From Entonaema liquescens (taxonomy: Eukaryota; Ascomycota; Sordariomycetes; Xylariales; Xylariaceae): a stretch of 64,000 nt of DNA. The notes under the pieces were generated by a model, which was not told the origin of the DNA, ran no database searches, and was given only the letters and a program-made list of their open reading frames with translations. The stretch lies in contig CADCSX010000012.1 of assembly GCA_902805475.1 (NCBI GenBank), positions 1 to 64,000 of the forward strand, read 5' to 3'. Positions 50,480 to 64,000 of the stretch are shown one piece after another. The translations under genes were made by a program, and so were the position numbers. How positions within the stretch are numbered: position 1 is the stretch's first letter; each line of letters begins with the position of its first letter.

Positions 50480-53400
50480 ATAAAGGCTTTTCTTATTTTA
50501 ATTTTTATTTTTAAAATTAAATTTACGTAAACATTTAATTTTTATTTTTTTTAAAATATATAAAAATAAATTAAAAAAAATTTAAGTTATAATATTAATT
50601 CTTTTTATATTATAAAAACTAACTTAGTTTTTACGCAAATATATAAAATTAAATTTAAAAATTACTTTAATAATATAAATTTTTTTTATAAAAAAATATA
50701 ATAAAAATAAATAAATTATTAAATTTAAAAATTATAAATTAATATTTATTATAAAAACTTTATTTAATAATATAATAATGCCAATTAATTAAAATAAATC
50801 AAATTTAAATATTAATTATTATATTATGCTAATTAAATTATATATATTTATATATATTTTTTTAAAATACGAATTATTTAAAGAAGATAATATTATATTA
50901 ATATACAAAACATTAAGTTTATAATAATATTAAACTTTTTTAATAAATTATAATAAAATTAATAATAATTAATAAATATTATTTATAATATTAATAAATA
51001 ATATTTAAATGTAAGTATAATGTTACTCTATAAAATTAAAAATATAAAGAAAATTAATTAAAAATAATAATTTATTTATAATAAGATTAAGTGATGTTAA
51101 TAAGTAAAATATATAAAAAAATTAAATTAGTTATTCTTTTTTAAGTTAAGTATAGAATATATTTAATTTAAATATTTTATTTTTTAATATAAATTTATTA
51201 AAAGATCTTAAAGATTATGGGATATTAATTAAACTTTAATTTTATTTTAATCTTTTATTAGATTAAAATAAAGTAAAGCTTTTATTAAAAAAAACTTATA
51301 ATTTTTACGTTTTTTTCTTATTTAACAAGTTAATAAAAAAAAAATATATATAAATTTTGCAAAATAATAAATTAAATTTATTAAATAATGAGTATATTTT
51401 TTACATTAATCAAATTGTTAAAAATTTAAAACATTTCTTAATAAATAAATACGGTTATAAATAAGAGGTATTTAAAAAAAAATATTTAATATACATGGTT
51501 ATTATTAAAAAAACTTTATATCTTTTAATTATATTAAATATATTGACCTTAAGAATAAAAGTCTCTTTAAAAACCGAATTTTAATATAAATTAAAATAAT
51601 TTATTAAAAAGTAAATATCTTTATAATTATTGTTGCTAAAATTTAATATAAAACCCGTAAAATTTAAAATTAAATTAAATTTTTTTTTTTTAAGTTTTTT
51701 AATTATATTACCAACGTTAAATTAGGAATTTAAGTTATTTATTAAACTTAATAATTTAAAAAATATATTTAATAATAAATTTAAGGATAAAAATAAAAAT
51801 ATTAAATTAAATAATATATATATAAATTCTTTACTATTAAAACAAATATATTACAAATAAAGTTAAGAATAATTATTATTATAAAATAATTATAAGGTTT
51901 AAAAAAAGTTACTTAAATGGAAAAGGTATATATAACTAAAGAAAAAAAAAGAAAATTATATATATAATAAATTTAATTTAACTTAATACAATAATTTATT
52001 TTTATTAACTAAAAAAAAAAAAAAAACCTAAAAAAAAAATTATAATTATTATATTATATATTTTTAAATAATTGGTTTTATTTACTTTTTATTATTATTT
52101 ATAAATAATTTTTATTTATATTAAATTATTTCTATTTTAATTATACTTATAATAAAAAAGAAAAATCATTAATTATTATTTATTTATATATTTTAATATT
52201 TTAATTTATTTATTTCGATTTAATATTTTTATATTTATAATAATTAACTTTTAATAAAAATTTTTTTAAATTTATACATAATTTTAAATAAAAAATAATC
52301 TTTATTTTAATTTAAATTAAAGTTATTATTTTTAAAGTTAATTATTAATGAAAATAAATTCGAAATAAGTTTAAAAGTTAAAAATATAATATTATTATAA
52401 TCTTTTTATTTTTTTTTTTTTTTTTTACCTTTTCTTTTTTTTTTTTTTATAGTTACATTATTTTCTTCGTTTTTGTTTTTTTTAATTTTGCTATATTATA
52501 AAAGTTTATTATTGTAATTGTTTTTATTATTAATATTAAAAAATAACTAGAAATGTTTATTAAATATGTTAAGATTAATGCAACAATAATAATTAAAATT
52601 ACAATTATTAGGTTTTTATAGGTTGTTATATAGTACCAAAAATATTAAATTATTATTATTTTAATTAAATTAATTAAAATTATATTTCTCACTAATACTA
52701 ATTACTTTTAATTATAATAGTTTAAAGTTTTTTAATATTAATAACTTAATAATAAATTTTAAACTAAAATCTTTTTAATTTTTAAAAATTAAAAAAGAAT
52801 ATAAAATTTTATAACGTGTGTTATTATTAAAAATCATAAAAATAACATTATTAAAAATAAATTAAGTAAATTAAATAAATAGAAATTTAATAAGGATATA
52901 AAGTATAAATTAATATAAGATATTATAATATATAATAATTAATTTTATATTAAAATTTATAGATTTAATTAAATTTTTTAAAATATATATACTTAATTAA
53001 TATTTTTTATTATTATTGGGATATTGTTTAAATATAAGGATAAAGATATTTTTATTAAAAAAAAAATAAATCTTATTATTTAAAAAAAATAAATTATTAA
53101 AAAAAAAATATATAATGTTTTTTTATCTTATTATAAAATATTATTATATATTGTTATTTATTAATTAATTTTAAGTAAATTTAAATATTATATAAACTTT
53201 TTCGAAAACCATTATTTAAATAGTAAACGTATAAGATATTTAGTTTAAATTGTAGATAAAGTTTTTTAAAAAAAAAATAAATAATTTATAATTAAAGTTT
53301 TTTAAATTTATTTAAAATTTCGATATTTTATTATAGGAAAATGGTTAATAATTAAAGTTAGGGATAATAAAATATAAATTTAATAAAAATAAAATTAATA

Positions 53401-53650
53401 AATAAAATAATTAAATTAAAAAATAATAAAATTTTATTGTTTAAAACGTTAAGAATATGGAAATAATATTTATTGTAAAGTATAAATTAATTATTAAGAA
53501 CGAAATAATGAGGATTTTTTGGGTTAAAAGATTTAGAAATAAATGGTATATTTAATTTATTTGGTGTTTAATTTTTATTTTTAATTTAAATATTATTAAT
53601 AATAATATAATATATATAATATATAATGTTATAATATATATTGTTATTAT
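50480..53650. other. Decayed AT-rich DNA, no gene
   Basis: Mixed, mildly C-retaining to about 52,500. A long T run with a TTTTCTTTT core lies at about 52,405-52,450. No gene, tRNA or known repeat. Confidence 0.5.
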
Positions 53651-53654
53651 TGTT

Positions 53655-53900
53655 AGTTTTAAGGATGATTAGCGGTTTTGTTGGTTTATAATTTGGATGT
53701 AAGATTTTTACGATATATTTTAAGTTTTTATATATTTTATTATTAAAAAGGTGGATAAGGTAAATGGAAATGATGAGGTTATAAAAAAGTATTAATAAGA
53801 ATATGATAAATAATGGAATATTTTTATTTTAATTAATAAGTATAAAATTATTTATTTATTTTTAATTATATATGGTATTATATAATAAAGTTATATTAAA
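53655..53900 (+). pseudogene. Possible decayed coding frame, unrecognised
   Basis: A purine-rich + stretch of higher G content reads, from about 53,660, as DD-stop-RFCWFIIWM-stop-DFYDIF and then KKVDKVNGNDEVIKKY. The stops are TAG and TAA where Trp or Gln would fit. The charged segment is unlike the random F/I/N/Y output of the surroundings. Too short and broken to place in a family. Confidence 0.25.
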
Positions 53901-56900
53901 TTAATTTTACGGAATATTTATTTTAATTCGTAATAATATATATTTTATTTTATATATTTTTTATTTAATAAAGTAAGAATATTATTAAGATAATGGTAAT
54001 AAATAAAATCTTAAATTATATAATAGTTTAAGTTAATCTTAAAAATTAAGTTTTTATGGTTTTTTTTATAAAGGGGCTTTTAATTTATTATTTTTATCCG
54101 ATTTTTTAAATAAAAAAAAATTATTAAATTTAATAATAAATTTTTACTTATTTAGGTTTAATTAAGTTATTAATTTAAGTAGTTTGTTTATATGTCCGGG
54201 TTTTAATTAATTATAAATAAAATTTAATTATTTTAATTAAGTGTATTATTAAAATTAAATTTATTAATCATTATATTTAAATTTTATATTAAAATATAAT
54301 ATTAATTATAATTAATTTAAATAAAACTTTTTCGTTTTTTAAAATTACTGTTTTAATTATTTTTATTACCTTTTTAAATTAATTAAGTAATTAAAAAAAG
54401 AAAATAATTTTTTTTTTTTTATAATTAATATATTTTCCTATTTCTTTTTATAATAATATTTTAAACTTTTTAATTTTTAAAAAATTATAAAATTTTATAT
54501 AATAGTTATAAAATCCTATTTCCGTAATTATATATTTATAATATTATATCTTTTTGTTTTATTTATCAACTTAACATTTATAATTTTATTACCTTATATT
54601 TTAATCTAAATAATTAAATTATACTTATTATTTTATATAAATTTATTATAATATAATTATCTTTTTCGTTTTATAATAATAATAATATTCACTATTTATA
54701 TATAATAATATATAAATTATAAAAAAAAACATTAAATTATACTTTTAAAATATACGTGCTATATTAAAATATTTAATTAAAATATCTTTTAAATACATTT
54801 TAATTTAATAAATACCCCGTATAAAAAATAATATTTAACATTAATTTATTTTTTATTTATATTCTTACTTTTATTTTTTCTTACCATTCAAATCCTTTAA
54901 TAATTTTTAATTATTTAACTATTTATTATTAAATTATTTTTATTTTATTTTTTAACCTTTAATAATCCTAATTTAATTTTTTTAAAATGGAATTTTTTAT
55001 TAATAATTTATAATTTATTATAATTAACATATAATATTTTAAATTAATTTATAATTAAATTGTTTTTTATCCTTTTTTTATTATTATTATTAAATATATA
55101 AAGTTTAATAAATTAAAGTTTATTTAAGTTTTTTTAATTGGAAGTTTATGGTATATATAAATTATTTTTTTATTTTTTTTTTAATGTTAACATAATTTAT
55201 TAAGGCATTTTTCGATAATATAACATAATTATATTAAGATTTTTATATTAATCTCTTTTATAATATAATTTATGTTATTATTTTTACCTTTAATAAATTT
55301 AATTATTATTAGTTTTAATTAAAAAACGAAATTATGTTTTAATTTTATAAATCCAAAACTTAAATTTAACACATTATTTCGAACTTTAATAATAAGCTTT
55401 TTACTTCCACTATAATAAGAAATTTATTTAAATTTATATAAATTTAAAATTTATAATTTTAATAATTATATATATATATTAAAGTTAAAAATAATTTATA
55501 TTATTAAATATTCGAAATTATTATTTATAATAATATTATTTAATACTTTTCTATTATAAAAGATTAAATAAATAATATAGAAATAAATATTTAAATCTAA
55601 AAATTATATTAAAATATCTTTTATCTTTTAATAAAAAAATAATTATTAAAAAATAAAAAAAAAATGAAATACAATACATTATATAATACTTATTATTAAA
55701 GGTTAATTTAAAGTTAAGAAAAAAAACATAATATAAAATAAAATATAAAATAAATTAAAAATTTTAATAAATTATAATCCTATTAATAAGTATTTTATAA
55801 TTTTTTTATATTTTATTTTTTTATATTATATTAATATGTATATTTTACCATATTAATAATTTAATATCTAATTATATTGATATAAAGTAATTTAATAAAA
55901 AAATTTAAAAAACATATAATTTTTTTTAATATATATATTTTATTAAATTTATTAAATTAATATTATTTAATAATTTTATTAAATATTAATAATAAAATTA
56001 TTTAAGTAAATATATATATAATAATTTATGGTTTAAATAAAAAAAATAATTAAGGTGCGGAATATATATAATTTAAAAGTGATATTATTAAATATTTATT
56101 ATTTAAAATTTTCTTATTTAAGTAATATTTGATTTTTTTAATAATTTTTATTAAACATTATATATTTTTTTTATAATTTAATTATTAACTTTAATATTTC
56201 ATAAATACCTAATATTTTAAATATAATTCTATTTTTTATATATATATTTTTATTTTTTATAATTTACTTTAAATATTATTATTTTTTCTATTTCATCTTA
56301 AAAATTCTTTTCTATTAAATTAATAAATATTTAAAAAAATAATATATTTTTTTACATTTAAAAATACTTATTCCAACTCTTTTACAACTTTATAATTTTA
56401 TTATAAACTATAATAAATATATAAATACTATTTAATTTTATTTACTTAAAATTTATTATAACTTATTATATCCTTTTTTTTTTTATAATTACTTTTTTAT
56501 AACATATACTTTTTCGTAAATAAATTCTACCTATTCCTTAAGTTTTTATATATATATAATTTCTTCTTTAATTTTAAATAAAACTTTTTTTTTTTTTTAT
56601 TTATCTCCTCCACCTTTAAAATTTTCATAATATTTTTAAATTACTATTCATTTTTAACTTCTATCATTTATTATATATTTTACTTTTATTATACTTAATT
56701 ATAACTTTTATCCTTCCCACTACCATATAAATAATTCTATATTATATTACCATATAATACCTTATTACAATTATGTTAATAATATAATTTATATCCTTAA
56801 AATCATTAATAAAATAACCTTAAATAATTATAAAAATTTATATATCTATTATAATTTTATTTACAATATATTTTTTCTATTTATTTTTATTTAAATTACT

Positions 56901-59900
56901 CGTTTTTAATTATCTTTATTAACTTTTATTAAAAATATCCAATGTTATATATATTAATTAATAGGTTAATCTTATAATTTTATAAATATTATATATTTAT
57001 TTTTTTTATTTTTAATTTTATCATATATATATAAAAATCTTAACCTTTTAAATAAATATTATTAATAATATAAATATTATTAAAATTAAATTATGATAAA
57101 GTAAATTAAATAATAAAGTAACAATTTTATTATATTATAAATAATTATAATTTTAAAGTTAAAATTATATATATAAAATAATTTTTTTATTTTAAAAAAA
57201 TCTTAAATAAAACCTTTAATTTAAGGTTAATATTTAAGTTATTTTTTAATATATTTAAAAAATAAATATATATATTAACTTAAATTATTTATATATATTT
57301 ATTATTTTTTTTATTATTTATAATTTTTTATTTAATATTTTAATATTAATTTTTTTTTAATTTTAAATTAATATCTCCGAAATATAAACTATTATTTCTG
57401 AATTATAAGTTAATTAATATAATTAGATTAACGTATTAAAATAAGATAAGGATAATAAAATATAATTTAATAAATTTTATATGGTAAGTTTAATTTAATA
57501 TATTTTTTATTATTATTAATTAAAAGTTTTATAATTTACTTGTTTTGTTTTATATATAGTATTATATAATATAAATAAACAAAATAAATAAAGATTTATA
57601 TTAATTTATATAAAAAGGGGATTAAATAGAGATTTTATTATCTTTATAGAATAAAATTTAAATATAAAATCTTCTAAATAAAGTAATTAAAAAAACGGAA
57701 ATTAAATATTTTAAATATAAATTTTAATATAATATTTAAAAAAAATATAAGTTATTAAAATTGTAAAAGTTATAAAGTTAATATTAAATAATTATATTTT
57801 TAATAAGGAATTTATATTATATAAAAATATATTAAATAAATTATAATATTTTATTTATAAATATTTTTGGTATTATATAAAGTTAATATTAAATAAAGAG
57901 TTAATAATGGCTTATATATTAAAATTAAATGGTTTATTATTTATTATAATTTTAATAATATTATATAATTTTTTTTCATTTATACGTAATTTTTTTAAAT
58001 ATAAGTTACTTATAATCTTCTTATGTGTTTGTTGTATATATATCATATAATAATAAAGTAATTGATATTATAATTTATTTTATATTAACTTTAATAAAAA
58101 AGGCGTTTATATTTTAATTAAAGAATGAAAATATAAAAGATTTATGATATTTAAAGTTAAATCACCTAAAATCTAATATTTTAAATGTCTTTGGATAAAA
58201 TGCTATAAAAATAAAAATTAAAGAAAAACTTACAATTAAATATAAAACATATTATTTTAAAAAAAAAATTTAAATGTTTCTTTTTATAAATATTTTAAAA
58301 AATATCTTAAAATCTATTTGATTTTTTTATAAAATATAATAGAGTGTTGTAAATATAAATTATATTAAATAAATATTTAAGTTTTATTATAATTAATATA
58401 TTTTTTAATAAAATGTATGAAAATATTCTATTAAAAATAAACTAAATAATTAATTAAATTAATTAATATTTTAAGTTAAAAATACATAAATTTAAATATT
58501 TAAGTATGATAATAATATTTTAATTATTAACATACTTATAAAAAATGGAATTAATATATTTAATAAGTATATAAAAAAAGTTTAAATTTAAAATTATTAT
58601 TACTAATTAATTAATAATATTAAAAGATTAAGTTAAGGGTTATAAATTAAGTTTATTAATATATAATTAAAAATTCCTTAATAAAAATATTAAAAAATTA
58701 ATTTCTTTAATATTTTAAATGGTATAATTTAAATATAATAAAGGTATATATAATTATCTTAAAACCATAATATAATAATATATTTAAAAATGATATATAT
58801 AAAATTACAACTTTTATACTATTTTATTAAACCCATTTTTTAATAATTAAAAGTAGTTAATTAAATTATTAAATATTTATATATTAAATGAAAATTTTAT
58901 ATTAAATACAAAGATTTAAATTATTATTTATAACTAGAAATATATCATTTACTAACGATTATAAAATAACGCAGTTATTTTATAATTATATTATTTTAAT
59001 ATTTAATAAATAAATAATATAAAAAATTATTTAATAAATAACGGTATTAATGTTAACTATAAAAATTAAATTTATAATTACGGAAAAGGTTATAAAAAAA
59101 ACGTTTTTTAATATTTATTTAAAGATATTAAATTAAAAATAATTAAAAGATAAAGAATCTTTAATAATAATTAATAAATAATATAATTAATAATAAAGGA
59201 AAAAAAATATGTTAATATAAAATTATATTATATTAATATTTAAAATATATGGTTATATTAAAAATATATTAAAGGATTTTACAATATAATAATTTAAACA
59301 TTTTAAAATATTATTAATCTTATAATATAATAATAATAAAATTAATTAAAATATAAAATAATTATTAATTAATTTATAAAATAAATTTAATATCTTTTAA
59401 ATAAATTTATTTCCGTTTTAAAAAAAATTTAATAAAATTATTAAATTAAAAAAAGTTAATACCATTAAAAGTAAATTAAATAATTTATGTTAACTTATTA
59501 AATAAAAGATTATATAATATAATAAATATAATTAAGTAAAATTTAAATTTAATAAAAAAAACCTTTTTTATAAAAATTATTACGTAATTTTTCTTTAATA
59601 TTGTAAAAACCGCTATTAAAGTTATTATTAAAATCATCGTTATTTTAACTTTAAAAATTTTCAAAATTATTTATTAAGTTATTTTTAAGATTTATTTTAT
59701 TTTTTTTATATAAACCATTTATATTTAAATCCATATTTAAATTTATAAATATATTTTTTTCTTTAACTTTTATTTAATAATTTACATTTATTTAATAATT
59801 AAAATTTACTTAATATCCGATATTTATTTAATAATTTAATTTAACTTAATAATTATTATTTATTTAAAAACTAATAATTATTTAATAAATTACATCCATT

Positions 59901-62900
59901 TAATAATTAGAATTTATTATACATTTTTTCCTTTTTTCTTTTATATCTTTTCGTATAACTTATATTCTTTTACTATTATCATAATTATTATCCTTAAAAA
60001 CCTTAACATAATCCTTTTTAAATTAATCCTTTTTTTTATTATTCTTTAATTTCAAAATTACCATTTCTTTAAAAACCTTTATAAGGATAATTTCAAGTTT
60101 TTTATAAAATTTTTTTATCGTAATAATTTACTTAATTTTTTATTTTAATATTAAAATTTTATTTTAGTAATAAAATTAATTTTAATTAATATAAAAGAAT
60201 AAATAATATTTATATGTGAAGATTTATTAAACATAATAATAAAATATTAAGTAATATTATTTATTATTATAAAAGAATTAACATAATTAATTAATATTAT
60301 AAAAAAGTTAAAAAGATAAAAATTTATATAAATATATAAAAGTGATTTTATAATATATGTTAATGGTATTTAAATAAATTACCAATATATTAAAGTAATT
60401 TAAGTTTAATTGATGGTTATTTAAATAGCTTCAAAAATAATAAAAATAACATATTTTTCTTAAGATAATAATATTTAATTTAACGTGGTAATAAAGAAAA
60501 AACTTTACGGAATTAACCATAAAACCTATTAATAAAAAAGATTAAATATTAAAAAAAAAATTAATGAAAAATAATTGGTAATTTATATATAATTTACTTA
60601 ATAAATCAATTAAAATTATTAAGATATTTAACGTTAATATTGGTAAAATACGATATTTATTAATATAAACTTTATAAAATTTACTTTTAACCCATCGTTT
60701 TATATTACAAATAAAGGAATTTAAAAATATAAACATAACAAAATTTGAATTATTTTTTTTAATAACCAAAAAGTTAATTATAAGGTTGAAAAAGTTATTA
60801 TAAAATATTAAATTACATAATATTAAAAGTTTTAATTTTAATTAATAAGAGATAAATTATATATTTTAAATATAAATAATATTTACGATTTTATTTTATT
60901 AAGTTTAATTATAATAAAGTATTATAAAAAAATAAATTGATAAAATAAAATAAAAATATAGTTATTAAAATTAAAATAAAAAATAGAAAAAAAATTAAAA
61001 AAATTTAAAAAAAAACCCTTTATTTATATAAATATTTTATTTAAAAAATATATATATAAAATTATTATTATAAAAAATATAAATATTATTTATAATAAAA
61101 TAGAAAATTAAAGTATTATTAAGTTATAAATTATAAATAAATTTAATTTTTAATTAATTAATTATATATTTATATATATTTAATAAATCTTTTATAAAAT
61201 TAATTAACTTATTTTATTATTAAATAAAAATATTAATAATTAATATTATTTAATAAAATATGTTTTATATAACTTTTCCATATTATTTATATTTTTTATA
61301 AATTTAATATAATAATATAGTAAAAAAAAACGTTATTAATTACGAGGCGATTTTAAAGATTTAATTAATTAAAAAATCTATGGTAATGTTAATGAAATAT
61401 AAAAAATAATCTTTAAATTAAAAAATTATATTAATAATTTTATTTTATTTTTTTAATATTAAATATAATTACGTTTATTATTTAAAATAGTAAATTAAAT
61501 TAATTAATTAATAAAATTTAATAAAGATATTATAAAAAAATATAAAATTATAATAATATTTCTTTTATAAAAGAATTAAAAAAGTAAAATAATAAAAATT
61601 ATATAAGTATATTATAAATACCGTTAAAATTGGATATTAAAAATTTAAATATATATAAAATTTTTAACTTATAAATTTAAGTTATTATGGAACTTTATAA
61701 GGGTTTCTTTTTATTTTATTAGGTATATTTTTTTAATAAATAAGGACGTTTTTACTTATTTAAGTATTTTTTCATTTTTATATTTTTTTTAAAATATATA
61801 TTTTTTTTAATATTTAAATTTAAAACTTATATATTTTTATAATATTTGATTTTTAAAGTTATTATAATACGTTATTATTATTATTATTTTAAGATTATAC
61901 GTTTTGTATTTTTTTACATGTATAAATCCCGGGGATTAAATAATATATAAGTATTAAAATTAGTTTTATAAAAAAGAATTATTAAAAGTATTTATTTGGT
62001 TAAACTTAATATATTATATATAATTTTTAAAAATGGTTCGGATTTATTTTTTACTAAATTTGTGTAATGTATTAAATTAAATATAATTAAAATTAATGTA
62101 TATTTTAGGTTATATCTTAAATAAAAATCATAAAAATCTTAAAACTTTATAATAAAAAAATTTTAATTTTTATACTTTAGAAAATTTATATTTTATTTTA
62201 AATTAAATTAATTTAATATATATATATATTTTATTATTAAATATTATAAAATTTTTAAATATTAAATTAATATATTTTATATAATAATATATAGTTTTAT
62301 GTGATTTATATAAATATATATAATTATTTTTAATTTATAAAATAATATTAAAATATGGTATAATATATTATGTAATAAAATGTGATATATTTTTTAATAT
62401 ATATTTTTTTAATGTAAATTTATATATTTTTTAATTAATATTAATTATTTTTATTAATTAAATTGTTATTTTGTATATAAAATAATTTAAAAAGATGGAA
62501 GTAATATAAAATAAGATTTATGAATAATTTTTTATTAAAATTAATAAGGAAATGGTTAATTAAAAAATTTTAACTTTATTTATAATTATTTTATTAATAA
62601 TTGAAAATATAACTTTAAAAAAGGAATTATAATTTTACCCATAATTAAATAATAAAAATAATATATTTATATGAGATTTTTCGTTAATTAAGAACGTTTT
62701 TTTACTTTTATTTTTTTTTCATTTTCTTATTTTCTTTAACTCCAAATTTAATACCAAAAATTACCATTATTTTTAATATTAAAAATTATTATTATTTTTT
62801 TTATTATATTTTATCCTTATTTTTTCCAAATAAAATATCCATTTAATGAAAATTATTTTAAATTTAAAGTTTTATTTTACTTTTAAACCTTTTTAATTAA

Positions 62901-63530
62901 TTAATAACTTTGGAAAATAAGGTACATTACTTTAAAAATACTTATTAACAACTCTTATCTTAATATTATAAAACGTTTTAAATAATTAATAATATATTAT
63001 AAAGTTTAATATATAATATATTTTTTATTTAAGTTATTATCGTTATTTTTCCTTTATTATTTTTACTATTTATTAATTATGTTTTTACGAAAGTTAATTT
63101 AAAAAAAATCATTTTCTATTAATTGTTTTTTTCTATTTATACCTTATTTATTAATTATTTTATTTAACTTTTATATATTTTTTATTAAAAAAAATAAAAA
63201 TATAAAAAAAATCCATAATTTCCTTATTTTATACTTTAATTTATATTTAATTTTATCTTTTTATATTTAAGTTAATATTTCTTATTAATATAATATATTT
63301 ATTTATATTTATATTTGTTATTTATTTAATATATTTATTTATAACCATTTTTTTTATTATTTTAATATATTTACTTTTTTACCTTTTTTATAAATATATA
63401 AGTATTTTTTTTTAACAATTAATAAAATGGCTTTTTTCAATTATTCCTTTTTAAGTTTTTATAAGTAAAATAAAACTAAAGGATTTAATTTTTTAAACTT
63501 TAATATTTGGAAAATTAATATTTATAATAC
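53901..63530. other. Decayed AT-rich DNA, no gene
   Basis: C-retaining on + from about 54,250 to 57,000 (very marked at 56,280-56,960, where G nearly vanishes), G-retaining from about 57,400 to 58,400, C-retaining from 59,600 to 60,200, G-retaining from 61,000 to 62,650, and C-retaining after 62,700. TTTAATAATT-type words recur loosely at 59,767-59,925. The minus frame 60,542-60,769 is an AT-driven open frame without supporting context. No gene identified. Confidence 0.5.
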
Positions 63531-63537
63531 TTTATTG

Positions 63538-63612
63538 TGCAATACTTAACCGGTTAACATTTAAAGGATTAATACTTAAATAATGAATATTTAAATGGTT
63601 AACATATATACC
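63538..63612. repeat. 15-bp tandem repeat, five units
   Basis: Five diverged units at 63,538, 63,553, 63,568, 63,583 and 63,598 share NTTAAYATTTAAANG, for example GTTAACATTTAAAGG, ATTAATACTTAAATA and ATGAATATTTAAATG. Differences are mostly C/T or G/A. A 15-bp period equals five codons, so this could be a relic of a repetitive protein, though no open frame remains. Confidence 0.7.
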
Positions 63613-64000
63613 TCGGAAATTAATAATTAAAATTTATTATTTTAGTTTTATTTAATGTTATAAAGTATTAATAAAAAGTTTTAATTACTTTGTTAAACAT
63701 TTAAAATAATCCGTAAATAATTATTAACGAAAGTGATAAAAATAAAATAATAATTAATCCGTTTAAAATAAATTATAATAATTAAAATACCACCGGTTTT
63801 AGTGAAATGCTTATTAAAAATAAACGCAAATTTATAATATTAACTAAAACCTTAAAAAAAAAATTAATGAAAAAATAATTTATCCGTTAGTATAATTAAT
63901 ACAATTAAGTTAATTACTAAATTAAATGTTTATTTATTATTATAGCGCCCACTACTTAATTATTGTAATATTTTTTTATTTTTTTTTAATTTAATATTTA
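63613..64000. other. Decayed DNA at window edge
   Basis: Slightly less AT-rich (ACCACCGGTTTTAGTGAAATG at 63,790 and TATAGCGCCCACTAC at 63,942). A minus-strand frame across 63,690-63,820 is open for about 40 codons but matches nothing known. The feature these belong to may continue beyond the window. Confidence 0.35.

Noticed and set aside
60542..60769. 75-codon minus ORF
   Set aside because: Contains some W, C and R codons, but no gene-like context, no recognised motif and AT-driven composition.
1..64000. Apicomplexan or organellar origin suggested by AT richness
   Set aside because: Telomere is TTAGGG rather than the Plasmodium-type variant, there are no organellar genes, and the CpG-sparing, strand-blocked mutation pattern fits RIP.

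Overview
This window is one chromosome end of a filamentous fungus, most likely an ascomycete with repeat-induced point mutation (RIP). It opens with (CCCTAA)n telomere repeat at 1-129. The remaining ~63.9 kb is extremely AT-rich (roughly nine bases in ten by eye). TpA is very abundant, and many surviving cytosines sit in ACG/TCG. Loss of CpA with survival of CpG is the pattern of RIP; plain deamination of methylated CpG would leave the opposite. Surviving G and C also lie in alternating one-strand blocks (G kept and C lost, or the reverse). I cannot name the species.

Layout: 1-129 telomere; 130-6,950 gene-free decayed DNA; 6,950-9,780 a G-retaining block that may be a decayed retrotransposon read on +; 10,786-11,246 copy A of a short terminal-inverted-repeat (TIR) element, followed by a small less-decayed segment with an imperfect hairpin; 11,940-14,705 a pair of inverted arms enclosing two inverted copies of a tRNA-derived, SINE-like repeat; 15,394-15,715 a third SINE-like copy; 16,300-18,300 and 28,180-29,900 possible Gypsy pol relics; 22,162-22,753 the only locus that looks like an intact gene; 32,270-32,830 and 44,640-45,560 two copies of a decayed coding repeat; 36,198-37,110 a fourth SINE-like copy with a ~0.2 kb insertion; 37,448-38,077 TIR element copy C (inverted); 49,983-50,472 TIR element copy B; 50,480-64,000 decayed DNA with a few short repeats.

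The one plausible gene is a 90-codon hydrophobic ORF at 22,441-22,713. It sits in a less AT-rich island with a palindrome, a TATA box, a pyrimidine tract, four TTACGTAA sites, a good start context and AATAAA signals after the stop. Its function is unknown.

The other recognisable content is mobile DNA: two small repeat families (TIR element, three copies; tRNA-headed SINE-like element, four copies), one coding repeat (two copies), and a few protein-like relics whose family assignments are tentative. I see no rRNA gene, functional tRNA gene, CRISPR array or subtelomeric helicase.
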